In this document: in pieces, positions 39,036 to 47,613 of the stretch
How positions within the stretch are numbered: position 1 is the first letter of the stretch
How the letters are laid out: each line of letters starts with the position of its first letter
Source of the DNA: Yamadazyma tenuis
Taxonomy: Eukaryota > Ascomycota > Pichiomycetes > Serinales > Debaryomycetaceae
Length of the DNA stretch: 64,000 bases
Assembly (NCBI RefSeq): GCF_029203305.1
Contig: NC_089464.1
Location: forward strand, 620,001 to 684,000
Reading direction: 5' to 3'
Translations under genes and position numbers: made by a program
The notes under the pieces: generated by a model
The model's database searches: none
The model's input: the letters and a program-made list of their open reading frames with translations, nothing else
Told to the model about the DNA's origin: nothing

Positions 39036-40862
39036 CTACAAACATCGGGACATTTGGTAAAATATCTGCAATACTGAAGCATTATCCATAAGTGATTTCT
39101 CTGCTGTTCCCAGACACATGACTGGCTCTGTTTGATCGACAGTCTCATTGAAAGAACTTTCATACCTTTCAACCATAGTATAAGTGCTGCGAGAAATAGA
39201 ACTGAAAAACATGCTGTCCAGATCTTTGAGAAAGCCTTGTATAAAAGCTGCTTGACGGGATACTTCTGGCTTGTAAGAAGAGAAATCGTAATCCATCTCA
39301 AAAATGTCAGAGAATCCAACATACAATAAGTGAACATATTTCATCTGATTATTCCAAAATCCATTACCGTTATAGAAAGCCCCTAGTTTATAGGTGGTAG
39401 CATCAGCTAGATCCTTGATCTTTGAAATCCATTCATCTGAATTAGAAGAATCATATTTATAAAGTTCACTGAGTACACTCAATGCACAACCGACAGTGTA
39501 GGTGAGTTTTCCCTTGTTGATATCTGAATACTGAGACTTACTCAACCCATCATAGAATAGCTTATCAGAAGGATCCTGGAAATAAGTGTATGCAAACGAC
39601 AAGCAGGTCTTAGTAAACGTTAAAAGGGTTTTGTCCTTGGTGATCCCATATAACCTAATGGCTGCAAGAGCGGCCTCAATGGTGGAAATGGATGCAATAT
39701 AATCATCTTTGTAGTGCCAGATTACTCCTCCATTCTTATCAACTTGGGTCATAAGAAACAGGACGATATCTTTGGCAGTCTGAAGGTATTCACTATTCCC
39801 TGTAACCTTGTACCCTTCAATAAAAGCCCATGCAACTTGAGCATTATCATCATTGTAAATGTCTGTGTCTCCAGCCGTACTGGCAGAGAAGACTTTCAAA
39901 GCTTTATTCTGATATTTGTAAAGATTTGAGAGGACTGAATCTACCTGGGTATTATCCAGTTGTATAACTCCTTTAGCAGTAACTGCTACGTCCCATACCA
40001 TTGGCTGCGAAAAAGTACTGCCACAAATTTGATCTTGAGAATTGAAACTTTGTTGATCAGAATTCCAAAATCTTGATAGAATTTTGGAAGACAAAGAAGA
40101 TTCCTGAGGTGAATATGCCACAGAAGGGACTTCTAGTTTGGAAACATTACTCTGGTTTGGAAATTCTGTTGAAGTAGATGATAAAGCATCAGTAGTTTTT
40201 GAAGATGAGGAAGCTGAAGGAACTGAAGATATCAATCCTGCTGGTGGAACTGATACAGTTGTTGAAGCAGATGAGGACAATATAGAATGTGGCATTGTTG
40301 ATGGTGTTAGCGAGGATAATGAAGGCAGTGGTGCTAATGAAGATTCCACAGTTAACCAGGAAGTCGAATAGATCGTCGAGCTTTCCGTTGCCGAAGATAC
40401 CATAGTCGACAAGCTAGGTTCTCCTGATGATGAAGACATTAATAGTCCCGACATAGTACATGAACACTGATTGGACTCCAGAGAAATAGTCACTAATGTT
40501 AAAGACAGTGAAGAAGGGAAGGAAGCATCGGGAGTTGTACTAGCCAAATTATTTCTGGTGCTTCGTTTCAGTGAGCTTTCCATACTGGTAGTCAATTCTA
40601 TTACAATTGATTCCTTAGGGAGAACCTCTTGAAAGTCAATAAAAGAAGATTTAATAAATTTGTTATGTTCCTCAGGGGAAACTGTTGCAATTCCTTGTTC
40701 TATGGTAGAAGTTCTCAATGAACTTGACCTCCCGTGCATTGCCTCACAAGAAATTACTGTCACAGTAATTATATTTTTGACCGTTACAGTGGACATTTCA
40801 ACTGGTAAGCTACAAATTGAACTTAAAAGCAATAATAAAGGAAGAGTTTGGGACCAAAACAT
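39036..40862 (-). CDS. Secreted GH76-like protein with mucin-like stalk (paralogue 1)
   Basis: GH76 enzymes are alpha-1,6-mannanases or, in fungal Dfg5/Dcw1, cell-wall transglycosidases. The 608-aa product has a signal peptide (1-20) and a ~230-residue Ser/Thr-rich region (45-260) likely to be O-glycosylated. The GH76-like (alpha/alpha)6 domain (~265-605) follows, with the Asp pair D338-D339 in 'IYNDDNAQVAW', 'DYIASISTIEAALAAIRLY', 'LFYDGLS' and 'KLTYTVGCAL'. No GPI signal is visible; the protein ends MSRCL. The same order of motifs is found in the gene at 41665-42822, which lacks the stalk. It is divergent from the gene at 40911, with only 48 bp between ATGs. Confidence 0.8.
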   Translation of the reverse strand: MFWSQTLPLLLLLSSICSLPVEMSTVTVKNIITVTVISCEAMHGRSSSLRTSTIEQGIATVSPEEHNKFIKSSFIDFQEVLPKESIVIELTTSMESSLKRSTRNNLASTTPDASFPSSLSLTLVTISLESNQCSCTMSGLLMSSSSGEPSLSTMVSSATESSTIYSTSWLTVESSLAPLPSLSSLTPSTMPHSILSSSASTTVSVPPAGLISSVPSASSSSKTTDALSSTSTEFPNQSNVSKLEVPSVAYSPQESSLSSKILSRFWNSDQQSFNSQDQICGSTFSQPMVWDVAVTAKGVIQLDNTQVDSVLSNLYKYQNKALKVFSASTAGDTDIYNDDNAQVAWAFIEGYKVTGNSEYLQTAKDIVLFLMTQVDKNGGVIWHYKDDYIASISTIEAALAAIRLYGITKDKTLLTFTKTCLSFAYTYFQDPSDKLFYDGLSKSQYSDINKGKLTYTVGCALSVLSELYKYDSSNSDEWISKIKDLADATTYKLGAFYNGNGFWNNQMKYVHLLYVGFSDIFEMDYDFSSYKPEVSRQAAFIQGFLKDLDSMFFSSISRSTYTMVERYESSFNETVDQTEPVMCLGTAEKSLMDNASVLQIFYQMSRCL

Positions 40863-40910
40863 ATTCCAAGAACATTATTCCCACAAAACAAGGAATCATT
40901 TGGCCTTTAA

Positions 40911-41636
40911 ATGGCTGCAATAATTGTGGTAAAAAACCTCAAATATGAAACCGCGAAAAAACGTATCTACATTTTGCATTATCTGAAACACATGAAACCA
41001 TATTTGAAACATCCAGTGGTTAAAAGCACCGTCAAATACTCTGCATTGCCGAAAGTCCACTCCCCAAAGTTGTATCTAGACAATACATATGCCGAATCAA
41101 TTCAAGAAAACCCTCTAGCGTTGGGATTGTTGAGAACACACAAAGAGTCCAGTTCATTCAGATTTCCAAATGGTTCTCTCATACGATTGTCAGTGCAGAA
41201 TGAAGATAAACGACACAATCTAGTCCCTTTCTTGGATGAACTTGACCCTAGAAAAATCACCGCCCAAACCTATATCTTGAATAATAAGCGTTTTCTTCAG
41301 ATCGTGGATCAAAAACAATCCTGGATGAGATATTTGTCAACAAAGTTCAGAAACAAGACACCCACTCACGTTGCACGAAAAGTTCGCCCTATGCCTGAAT
41401 TTCCTAATGCTTACAAAAAAATTCTAGAGAAACGTGTACTTGAAGGTCTAAAAAAAGTAAAGGCATCTGAAAGCCAATTTGGCATTAAACTAAATTCCTC
41501 AGGACACCTCATCGAGGTGCATGGTCAAAAGCTCCATGTAAATATCCCAAATATTGACCAAGATTTATTCATTTCATTCCTGGGAAATCAATCCCTTTGT
41601 CTTGATATCGTCCGGTTGGCAAATTTTCATTTTTAA
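40911..41636 (+). CDS. Probable mitochondrial protein, possibly Rrg8-like
   Basis: The 241-aa protein is very basic, starts MAAIIVVKNLKYETAKKR and has no membrane segment. From memory, the blocks 'NPLALGLLRT', 'HNLVPFLDEL', 'TAQTYILNNKRFLQ' and 'SWMRYLS' resemble the order of conserved segments in fungal Rrg8 (required for respiratory growth and mitochondrial DNA maintenance). I cannot confirm this without a search. The gene is wedged between two GH76 paralogues, 48 bp from one ATG and 28 bp from the other's stop codon. Confidence 0.45.
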   Translation: MAAIIVVKNLKYETAKKRIYILHYLKHMKPYLKHPVVKSTVKYSALPKVHSPKLYLDNTYAESIQENPLALGLLRTHKESSSFRFPNGSLIRLSVQNEDKRHNLVPFLDELDPRKITAQTYILNNKRFLQIVDQKQSWMRYLSTKFRNKTPTHVARKVRPMPEFPNAYKKILEKRVLEGLKKVKASESQFGIKLNSSGHLIEVHGQKLHVNIPNIDQDLFISFLGNQSLCLDIVRLANFHF

Positions 41637-41664
41637 GTCTGTTTTTTGACAGTCAAGAGACCTA

Positions 41665-42822
41665 TTAAATCTTATCAACCACCCTTGATACCTCATAAAA
41701 CACCTGTGCTAATGAGGAGTATTTCAAAAGACTTTGATACTCATTAGTGGGGCAGGAAGAGTTTCTCACCACACTGGTGTATTCATCGTAAAGGTTTCTT
41801 GACTCACGAGTGACTAATCGCTTAAAAGCTTGGTAGGCATCATATTCATAACTTGAAGTTGGGACAGTCATGGCAACTAAATCAGCAATCCCAACAAACA
41901 ACAAATGGGATCTTTCAATAATGTCATTTATATGACCATTGGTGAAGAACTGGTTATTTAAAGCACCACCCGCAATGAACTGAACTCCAAACTGAACCCC
42001 AATGGCCTTCCAGTCTCTATCAGAATCACCATAATAGGCCAAATAAGCACAAGAAGATATCATGGTTCCAATTGTGTACGTGAGTTTCCCTTCATTGATA
42101 CTACCATCTTGATTCATACCATCCCAAATAAAATCGGTGCTATTCTCAAGTAGATTATCTATTACCCAATTCACATTAGCTTTGGCAATGTCTAAATATT
42201 TTGAGTCCTTTTTGGAAGAATACAATTTCAATGCTGCCACTGCTTCTTCCAAAGTAGAAATCAGGGCAATGTATGTACCAGATATCAGCCATAAAATTCC
42301 TCCACCTCGTGTTGTATAACCATCAATGAAGTCGGTGATATTTTGATTCTCATTTTGGTATTTGGAATATTTGGTATTTTCATATGCTTGGGCATAGATC
42401 CACGCTATTTGGGCATTGTCATCAGTATATATTTCACCATTCCTTGACATGCTGGCTGAATACCCACCAGAAGCATTGCGGTAATTGTTCAACGCTGATA
42501 TTGCCTTATCCAAATACTCGGGTTTCTTTGTGTTTGTCATGACTTTTCCAGCAACTGCTACTTGCCACACCACCGGCATGGAAGTTGAGTGGCAATAGTC
42601 TGACCAGTTGTTCGATTCATTTGCATAAAAGAGATTGACCAAATTGGTGCTCATCTCTTTTGCAAGATCGGACGGATCATATTGAGGGCTTTCAGTTGCA
42701 ATAGCCTGAATACTGGTGGAATATTCACCAAGGTCTCTTCTTCCCACCACCGCCAATGGGGAAGGGATAACCACCGCAGCAATACAAGTGAATGATGCCA
42801 ACGACAACCAAAAGAAACGCAT
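41665..42822 (-). CDS. Secreted GH76-like protein without stalk (paralogue 2)
   Basis: The 385-aa product has a signal peptide (1-~20) and a dibasic site (RR, 28-29) followed by a GH76-like domain. This shows the Asp pair D134-D135 in 'IYTDDNAQIAW', 'GGGILW', 'TYIA-x-ISTLEEAVAALKLY', 'FIWDGMN' and 'KLTYTIGTM'. It lacks the Ser/Thr stalk of its neighbour and any GPI signal. Potential N-glycosylation sites are common (e.g. NESN, NWSD, NSTD). Codons 179 and 187 are CTG; codon 187 aligns with a TCC Ser in paralogue 1, indicating CUG-Ser decoding. A TATATATATA run at 42891-42900 is the likely TATA region. Confidence 0.8.
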   Translation of the reverse strand: MRFFWLSLASFTCIAAVVIPSPLAVVGRRDLGEYSTSIQAIATESPQYDPSDLAKEMSTNLVNLFYANESNNWSDYCHSTSMPVVWQVAVAGKVMTNTKKPEYLDKAISALNNYRNASGGYSASMSRNGEIYTDDNAQIAWIYAQAYENTKYSKYQNENQNITDFIDGYTTRGGGILWLISGTYIALISTLEEAVAALKLYSSKKDSKYLDIAKANVNWVIDNLLENSTDFIWDGMNQDGSINEGKLTYTIGTMISSCAYLAYYGDSDRDWKAIGVQFGVQFIAGGALNNQFFTNGHINDIIERSHLLFVGIADLVAMTVPTSSYEYDAYQAFKRLVTRESRNLYDEYTSVVRNSSCPTNEYQSLLKYSSLAQVFYEVSRVVDKI

Positions 42823-43574
42823 TTAACGAAAGATGTTGCAATTCCACAAAGTGTTTTAACCTAAACATCTGGTGGGCCCTCTTGTTCTTTTATATATATA
42901 ATATACATGGTTGGGAGTCTATGACTGACAAACAAAAGTTCCAGCTGAGGTCAAATTTCTTATGCTTGCTCGAACGATAATAGACTCGTTTCACTTTTTT
43001 TCGCAATCTGAACCCTGATGTGGAAATGACAATAGATCGCACATCCTTCATCGATTAAGGTTAAACCATATTCAATGCCAGATATGTTGGCCACTTTCCC
43101 CTTAAAGGCAAATCACGGGGTTAATAGTTTCAGAATTCCCTATTATCATCCTAATTTCGGCCAACAGATTTTAGGTTGCAATTTTGCAGTCTTGCAAGAA
43201 CAGCTTTGCCTAGCATCCTTCCTTGTCGTATGGATTTCTTGCTACTCATTCAAATTGGTCCAGTGTTAGATCTTTTAACCGAAGGTTTCTGTTGTCTATA
43301 TCTATAGTCAGACTTCCATATGTAGGACGTACAAAACCCTTGACAACCCTCCAAAGAAGCTGAGCCATACTTGTGCTTATTGACATCACTACTTCGGATC
43401 CATCAAGGGTTCACATTCTACCAATATGCAAGCACTTCCCAGAACAAATGTAACAAAAATGGATTCAGGGTCCAGCAACCCGAATTCCAAGGACACTACA
43501 AGGTTTGGTGCATTGGTTATAATCTTAATTGCTAGCTGAAAGCTTTCAAACTATTCGTCTATAAAAAGAAAACA
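42823..43574. other. Intergenic region between GH76 paralogue 2 and the TOS1/TOH1-like gene
   Basis: This 752-bp gap contains the promoter of the upstream GH76 gene at its left end. A 64-codon ATG frame at 43075-43269 on the plus strand has no family features. I see no RNA gene. Confidence 0.45.
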
Positions 43575-44756
43575 CTAGAACAACATTTGTAAGATAGTCA
43601 TAATAACGGTAGCAACGGCCCCAAATGCCGAAATATGAGCTCCTGAACTATCTTTAGAGGAGGAGGAGGAAGAAGACCCGGAAGCAGTACTAGAAGCAAC
43701 AGGCACGCTTGATAAAGCAGTAGCAACTTCGTCCAGGACTGACACCAAACTCTTCACACTAGAAGCAGGTATGGTATCGTTAAAGGTGGTGGAATTTGAT
43801 ATGAATGAATAGACAGCTCCACTACCATCAAATACAACCCCACCTATCATTGTCCCTTTATAATCTCTTGAAAAGTATCCTGGAACTTGTATACCAGTTT
43901 CAATATCGTCGGTTCCTTGGTAGTCATGAATGGTGGAACGCAACTTTCCTACTTGAGAGGAAGTGTAGTTCATGATTTCAAAAACATCAAACTCACCACA
44001 TCCAGATCTCCAACAGGAACAGTTTACATTTGTACCGTATTGAGAAGTCCGAGGAATATTAGAGTTCAAAAGCCAGATAGCGGGCATGTTCCAGTTTGAT
44101 ACTGAACCCTTCTTTAAAGAGGTTTCTTCAGGCATGGTGAACTCAAACAAGAACATCTTGATAGCACCGTAGAACCCATGATAGGCAGGGGTATCTGAAC
44201 GGTAGACACCACAGTCTCCGTCGATACCGGAATCACCACATGAAATGTTGGAAAAGATGACAAATTCTTCGTTAGAAGCAAGTAAAGCACCTTCTTCAAG
44301 AATCGTAGAAGAATCTGCCTTAGAGATACCATCGCTGTCTGCATAGGTCAACCCAACACCTAAACAGGAGGAGTTTTTTCCGGCTTTAGTGAGGAAAGTA
44401 ACGTTATCAGCGGTTTGTGACGAAGCTTCGTAGTAAGCTAAACGTTCCCAATCTTCGGAGTCACCGGAATCAACTTCAAAGTTGTCGGAAACATAATAAG
44501 CAAACTTGCTAAGGGTTAAGGGGCCTCTAAAATGGACTGAAAGCTCTTCGTTAAGAGGGGCATTCGATCCGGAGAACAGAGTGGTGGAATCACTTAACAG
44601 ACATGAACAAGAATCGGAATAAATGTCTTCAAGGGCTGAGACATGTTTATAAGTACCCAGGAACCCAACATTAGAAAACTCAAGAACATTAGCTTTGGAT
44701 GCAGAAGCAGCAGCAATAGCTGTAGCTTGAAGAACGAGCGGAATTAATTGAAACAT
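43575..44756 (-). CDS. GPI-anchored cell-wall protein of the Tos1/Toh1 family
   Basis: The 393-aa protein has a signal peptide (MFQLIPLVLQATAIAAASA) followed by the family's first domain (DUF2403): 'LEFSNVGFLGTYKHV', 'CSCLLSDS' and 'APLNEELSVHFRGPL'. The DUF2401-type domain comes next: 'TADNVTFLTKAG', 'SSCLGVGLTYADSDG', 'PAIWLLNSNIPRTSQYG', 'CSCWRSGCGEFDVFE' and 'STIHDYQGTDD'. A Ser-rich stretch and a C-terminal hydrophobic tail indicate a GPI signal, as in S. cerevisiae Toh1 (YJL171C); Tos1 itself lacks one. Related proteins are putative beta-glucan-modifying enzymes. The frame extends to a TTG at 44906; the ATG at 44756 begins the signal peptide. Confidence 0.88.
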   Translation of the reverse strand: MFQLIPLVLQATAIAAASASKANVLEFSNVGFLGTYKHVSALEDIYSDSCSCLLSDSTTLFSGSNAPLNEELSVHFRGPLTLSKFAYYVSDNFEVDSGDSEDWERLAYYEASSQTADNVTFLTKAGKNSSCLGVGLTYADSDGISKADSSTILEEGALLASNEEFVIFSNISCGDSGIDGDCGVYRSDTPAYHGFYGAIKMFLFEFTMPEETSLKKGSVSNWNMPAIWLLNSNIPRTSQYGTNVNCSCWRSGCGEFDVFEIMNYTSSQVGKLRSTIHDYQGTDDIETGIQVPGYFSRDYKGTMIGGVVFDGSGAVYSFISNSTTFNDTIPASSVKSLVSVLDEVATALSSVPVASSTASGSSSSSSSKDSSGAHISAFGAVATVIMTILQMLF

Positions 44757-44929
44757 AAATAGGGATAAAACGTGTCTATAAAGCTGCGTTGTGCTATGAT
44801 AGGGTGTTAGTATTTCATGGAATTTATGGATTGTGGTGACCGCCCAAAGTCTATGACCTTGATCATGCTCCGTAGTATCCGTACCTTTGCTTAGGATATT
44901 GTTCAATTTCTTTGGAAATCTATCCCAAT

Positions 44930-45121
44930 TTATTTCTTGAGCGAAACATGGCTTTTCAGCTGCTGCGGATTGGTGGCAGGTGCAGGTACCGGCATCATCT
45001 CATCATATTTATCCGAAGGTGTGAAACTCCGACAGTGTTTGTTAGTTAGAAGGATGTTTGGGTTGAAGCGGCGGATCTGTTGTACCTGACTTGCACTTTT
45101 CAAGGTCCTATTTGCAGCCAT
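44930..45121 (-). CDS. Candidate 63-aa basic small ORF
   Basis: An ATG-started frame encodes MAANRTLKSASQVQQIRRF..., basic and rich in Ser/Asn/Pro, resembling a mitochondrial presequence at its N-terminus. It lies 174 bp upstream of the TOS1/TOH1-like gene on the same strand. I do not recognise it, and chance is possible; it is listed because it is the only ATG frame with a plausible amino-acid composition in this gap. Confidence 0.22.
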   Translation of the reverse strand: MAANRTLKSASQVQQIRRFNPNILLTNKHCRSFTPSDKYDEMMPVPAPATNPQQLKSHVSLKK

Positions 45122-46279
45122 ATTTTTCAGTTAAGGTTCTCATCGCATCCGGAGTTAGTGATGCTTGTTTAGGATTCTGCTATTTTGAGAAATCCGAAGT
45201 CTGACCCTATAAATTTTTGCAACGCCGAATTGCGTGGAGTGCTCAGCCATCATTTAAAGCCCTGATTGGATTCGAGGGCGGGATTCAAAAGTGAGGCAAG
45301 CCAAAGCTCGAGAATCTATCCGGACTGTTTGGTGGCAAATTACCGAACAGTGCATGGTGTGCCGCAGGAAAGTGGCGATTCAGGTGCTTGGCTTTATGTC
45401 TTCGTATCCGTCTTATCGTATCCATATCTAGTGCGATACGAACATATCCAATTGGAAATCTGCTCCTTCATAAGGAGAAGTGATTCCCGCCGCTACAATG
45501 GGGCAATGTTCATGGGCTGGCGTATCTTAAAAGGTACACATTGATCGGAAACACTTAATGTCTCAAGTAGAAGCTTCGTGTCAGAACAGAAAAACAAATT
45601 GGAACCCCACTTATTGGCTTTTAGCAATGAGGTTGTAAAACGCATCTCAAAAGTATAAAACTAATCTACACGTACGTTATCAGCTGTAAAATACGAGCCA
45701 AGCCCTAAAAGTGACCTCTCATTCCGCACTAATGTTGCCTTTATGTAGCAGGCCCCCAGATTTAAATTCTAATATCAATACTTAGGCTATAGCTACGAAG
45801 GTTAAGCGGCCCTTTCCCCCTTCACTAATGGGCAATCGTCTAATCGGAAAAGCTCCTCAAGGGGGGTCGTAAAAGTGGGCGTTCAGCTACGTTTGGTTCA
45901 AAGGTACAACATTGGAATTGGACCAATCAGGGATGGATTAAACCAGAAGTAAAATCGATTGACTGCATGTGCACCCAACCGTTCGGCAAATGGCACCAAT
46001 AAATATCATGATAATCAATTGTAAGGAAGCTTTTACACGAACAAAGCAATAATTCAAAAGGGCAAAATAGCAATTTGGATATCCAAAAAGAAATATGGAA
46101 CACTGAGTAGCGTACAATTTAGATGATTATATGCAGACCCTCAAAATTACTCAAGATGATGAGTATTAGTTTTATGCAGCGTATATTATTTGTACTTTGT
46201 ACTTTTCTTTCTTTCTATTATACGATACCTTTTAAAACCCAGCACTCGATCAAAAATTTAATTTGTTTAGTATCCGTTA
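45122..46279. other. 1.15-kb intergenic region with short repeats and hairpins
   Basis: No ATG-started gene-like frame is visible. At 45402-45441 the heptamer TCGTATC occurs twice directly and once inverted, and at 45463-45477 CTCCTT and AAGGAG form a 6-bp hairpin. The right end (46190-46279) is T/C-rich and AT-rich and presumably holds the promoter of the reductase gene at 46280. Confidence 0.5.
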
Positions 46280-47311
46280 ATGGGCACAAGGAAACATGAC
46301 AAGGAAGCGGTATTAGTGTCGGGGGCTAGTGGGTTCTTGGGAGGACATGTTGTCAAGCAACTCTTAGAAAAGGAATTCTTTGTGATAGCAACTGTTAGAT
46401 CTGAACAAGCAGGTAAAGTCCTTAAAAGTGAGCTTGCTAATATTGACGATTTCACCTATGAATTAGTACAATTGTCCGACAAGCTCTCGTTTGATAAGGT
46501 ATTCATAAAGCACCCTAACATCTCAAAAATAATACATACTGCTGCACCGTTTGACTTTCGAGTACCTAACCTTCGGAAGGATGTGATCGAAGCAACTGTG
46601 GAAGGAACCCGAAATCTTTTGGCTTCAACGTTGGAAAATGCTCCCAATGTCACCCATATAGTCAATACCTCCAATCTTATATCTCATTTTACCTTGGATC
46701 AATACAGCAACACCGCATTGATATTGAATGAGAAATGCTGGTGCAATTACAGCTTCGAAGAGGGGATACAAAATCCGTTCAAGGCGAGTCATTATAGCAA
46801 AGCAAACGCTGAAAAAGTGTTTTGGGAATTTATTTCATCTCATAAGGATCGCTTCACTGGAAGCAGTGTTTCCCCTGGATTCATGTTTGGGCCTCAACCT
46901 TTTGATCAATATGTACTAAAAAGTCTGCTTAATACTTCGTCGGAGCTAATAAATGAAGTTTTAAACTTGGGCCCTGAAGATCTTGACCACCTTCCAAATT
47001 TATTTGGGTACCTCACTGACGTCCGAGATGTAGCTAGGTTACAAATCAGCACCTTTACAAATGAAAGCACCCACAATAAACGATTGGTACCAGTATCAGG
47101 ACAGTTTAGCATGCATGGCATTCTTAATTTTGCAAAAGATAGATTTCCTAAAATCTCAAAACAGCTACCACCAAGAGCAAGGGTAGAAATCAAACTTTTT
47201 CAGATTGACGATTCGGCCACGCGAGAAGTTTTAGACTTTCCTTTAACACTTGGGGAAGTCACCATATATGACTCTATCAAGCAAATTCTTCAAGTCAAGA
47301 ATCGATTGTAG
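46280..47311 (+). CDS. GRE2-like extended SDR reductase with displaced catalytic Tyr
   Basis: Gre2-type enzymes are NADPH-dependent methylglyoxal/ketone reductases of the extended SDR (dihydroflavonol-reductase-like) family. The 343-aa protein keeps the cofactor motif G-A-S-G-F-L-G (15-21), R40 after beta-2 as expected for NADPH, 'HTAAPF' and the Ser of 'NTSN' (131). The expected Y-x-x-x-K reads S170-H-Y172-S-K174: Lys aligns, but the Tyr position is Ser and a Tyr sits two residues later. Downstream 'SPGFMFGPQ' and 'YLTDVRDVARLQI' match the family well. Activity is therefore uncertain. Confidence 0.85.
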   Translation: MGTRKHDKEAVLVSGASGFLGGHVVKQLLEKEFFVIATVRSEQAGKVLKSELANIDDFTYELVQLSDKLSFDKVFIKHPNISKIIHTAAPFDFRVPNLRKDVIEATVEGTRNLLASTLENAPNVTHIVNTSNLISHFTLDQYSNTALILNEKCWCNYSFEEGIQNPFKASHYSKANAEKVFWEFISSHKDRFTGSSVSPGFMFGPQPFDQYVLKSLLNTSSELINEVLNLGPEDLDHLPNLFGYLTDVRDVARLQISTFTNESTHNKRLVPVSGQFSMHGILNFAKDRFPKISKQLPPRARVEIKLFQIDDSATREVLDFPLTLGEVTIYDSIKQILQVKNRL

Positions 47312-47613
47312 TGTATAAATCCATATAAGAATCAACAGCTTCTGGTTCTACACGACCTATACTTATTTATTTAAGTTTGACGGCAAGTAAAACAAGAGTC
47401 AACAAATTAATATCTGCCCATTACTACAATTTTCCTGATGGATTATCTATGCCTTTAAAGGTTATTTTCTAGTCACCACAGCATGTTGTCGGTAAATATA
47501 CTGCTTTATTTTTTGCAAGGTGGCTGCGAAATTTACAATTTTGGCATTTATCAAAGAATTGAACAATAAATTAAATCAATGTATAAGCATTCTATTAAGT
47601 TAAATAAGCTAAA
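47312..47613. other. Convergent gap between the reductase gene and NDE1
   Basis: About 300 bp lie between two convergent stops. The stretch is AT-rich and presumably holds both 3' untranslated regions. No gene is visible. Confidence 0.4.

Noticed and set aside
43075..43269. 64-codon ATG frame between GH76 paralogue 2 and the TOS1/TOH1-like gene
   Set aside because: Length is within chance expectation and there is no conserved feature.
45266..45544. 92-codon plus-strand frame in the 45-kb intergenic region
   Set aside because: It starts at TTG with no early ATG; the region shows short inverted repeats instead of protein-like sequence.
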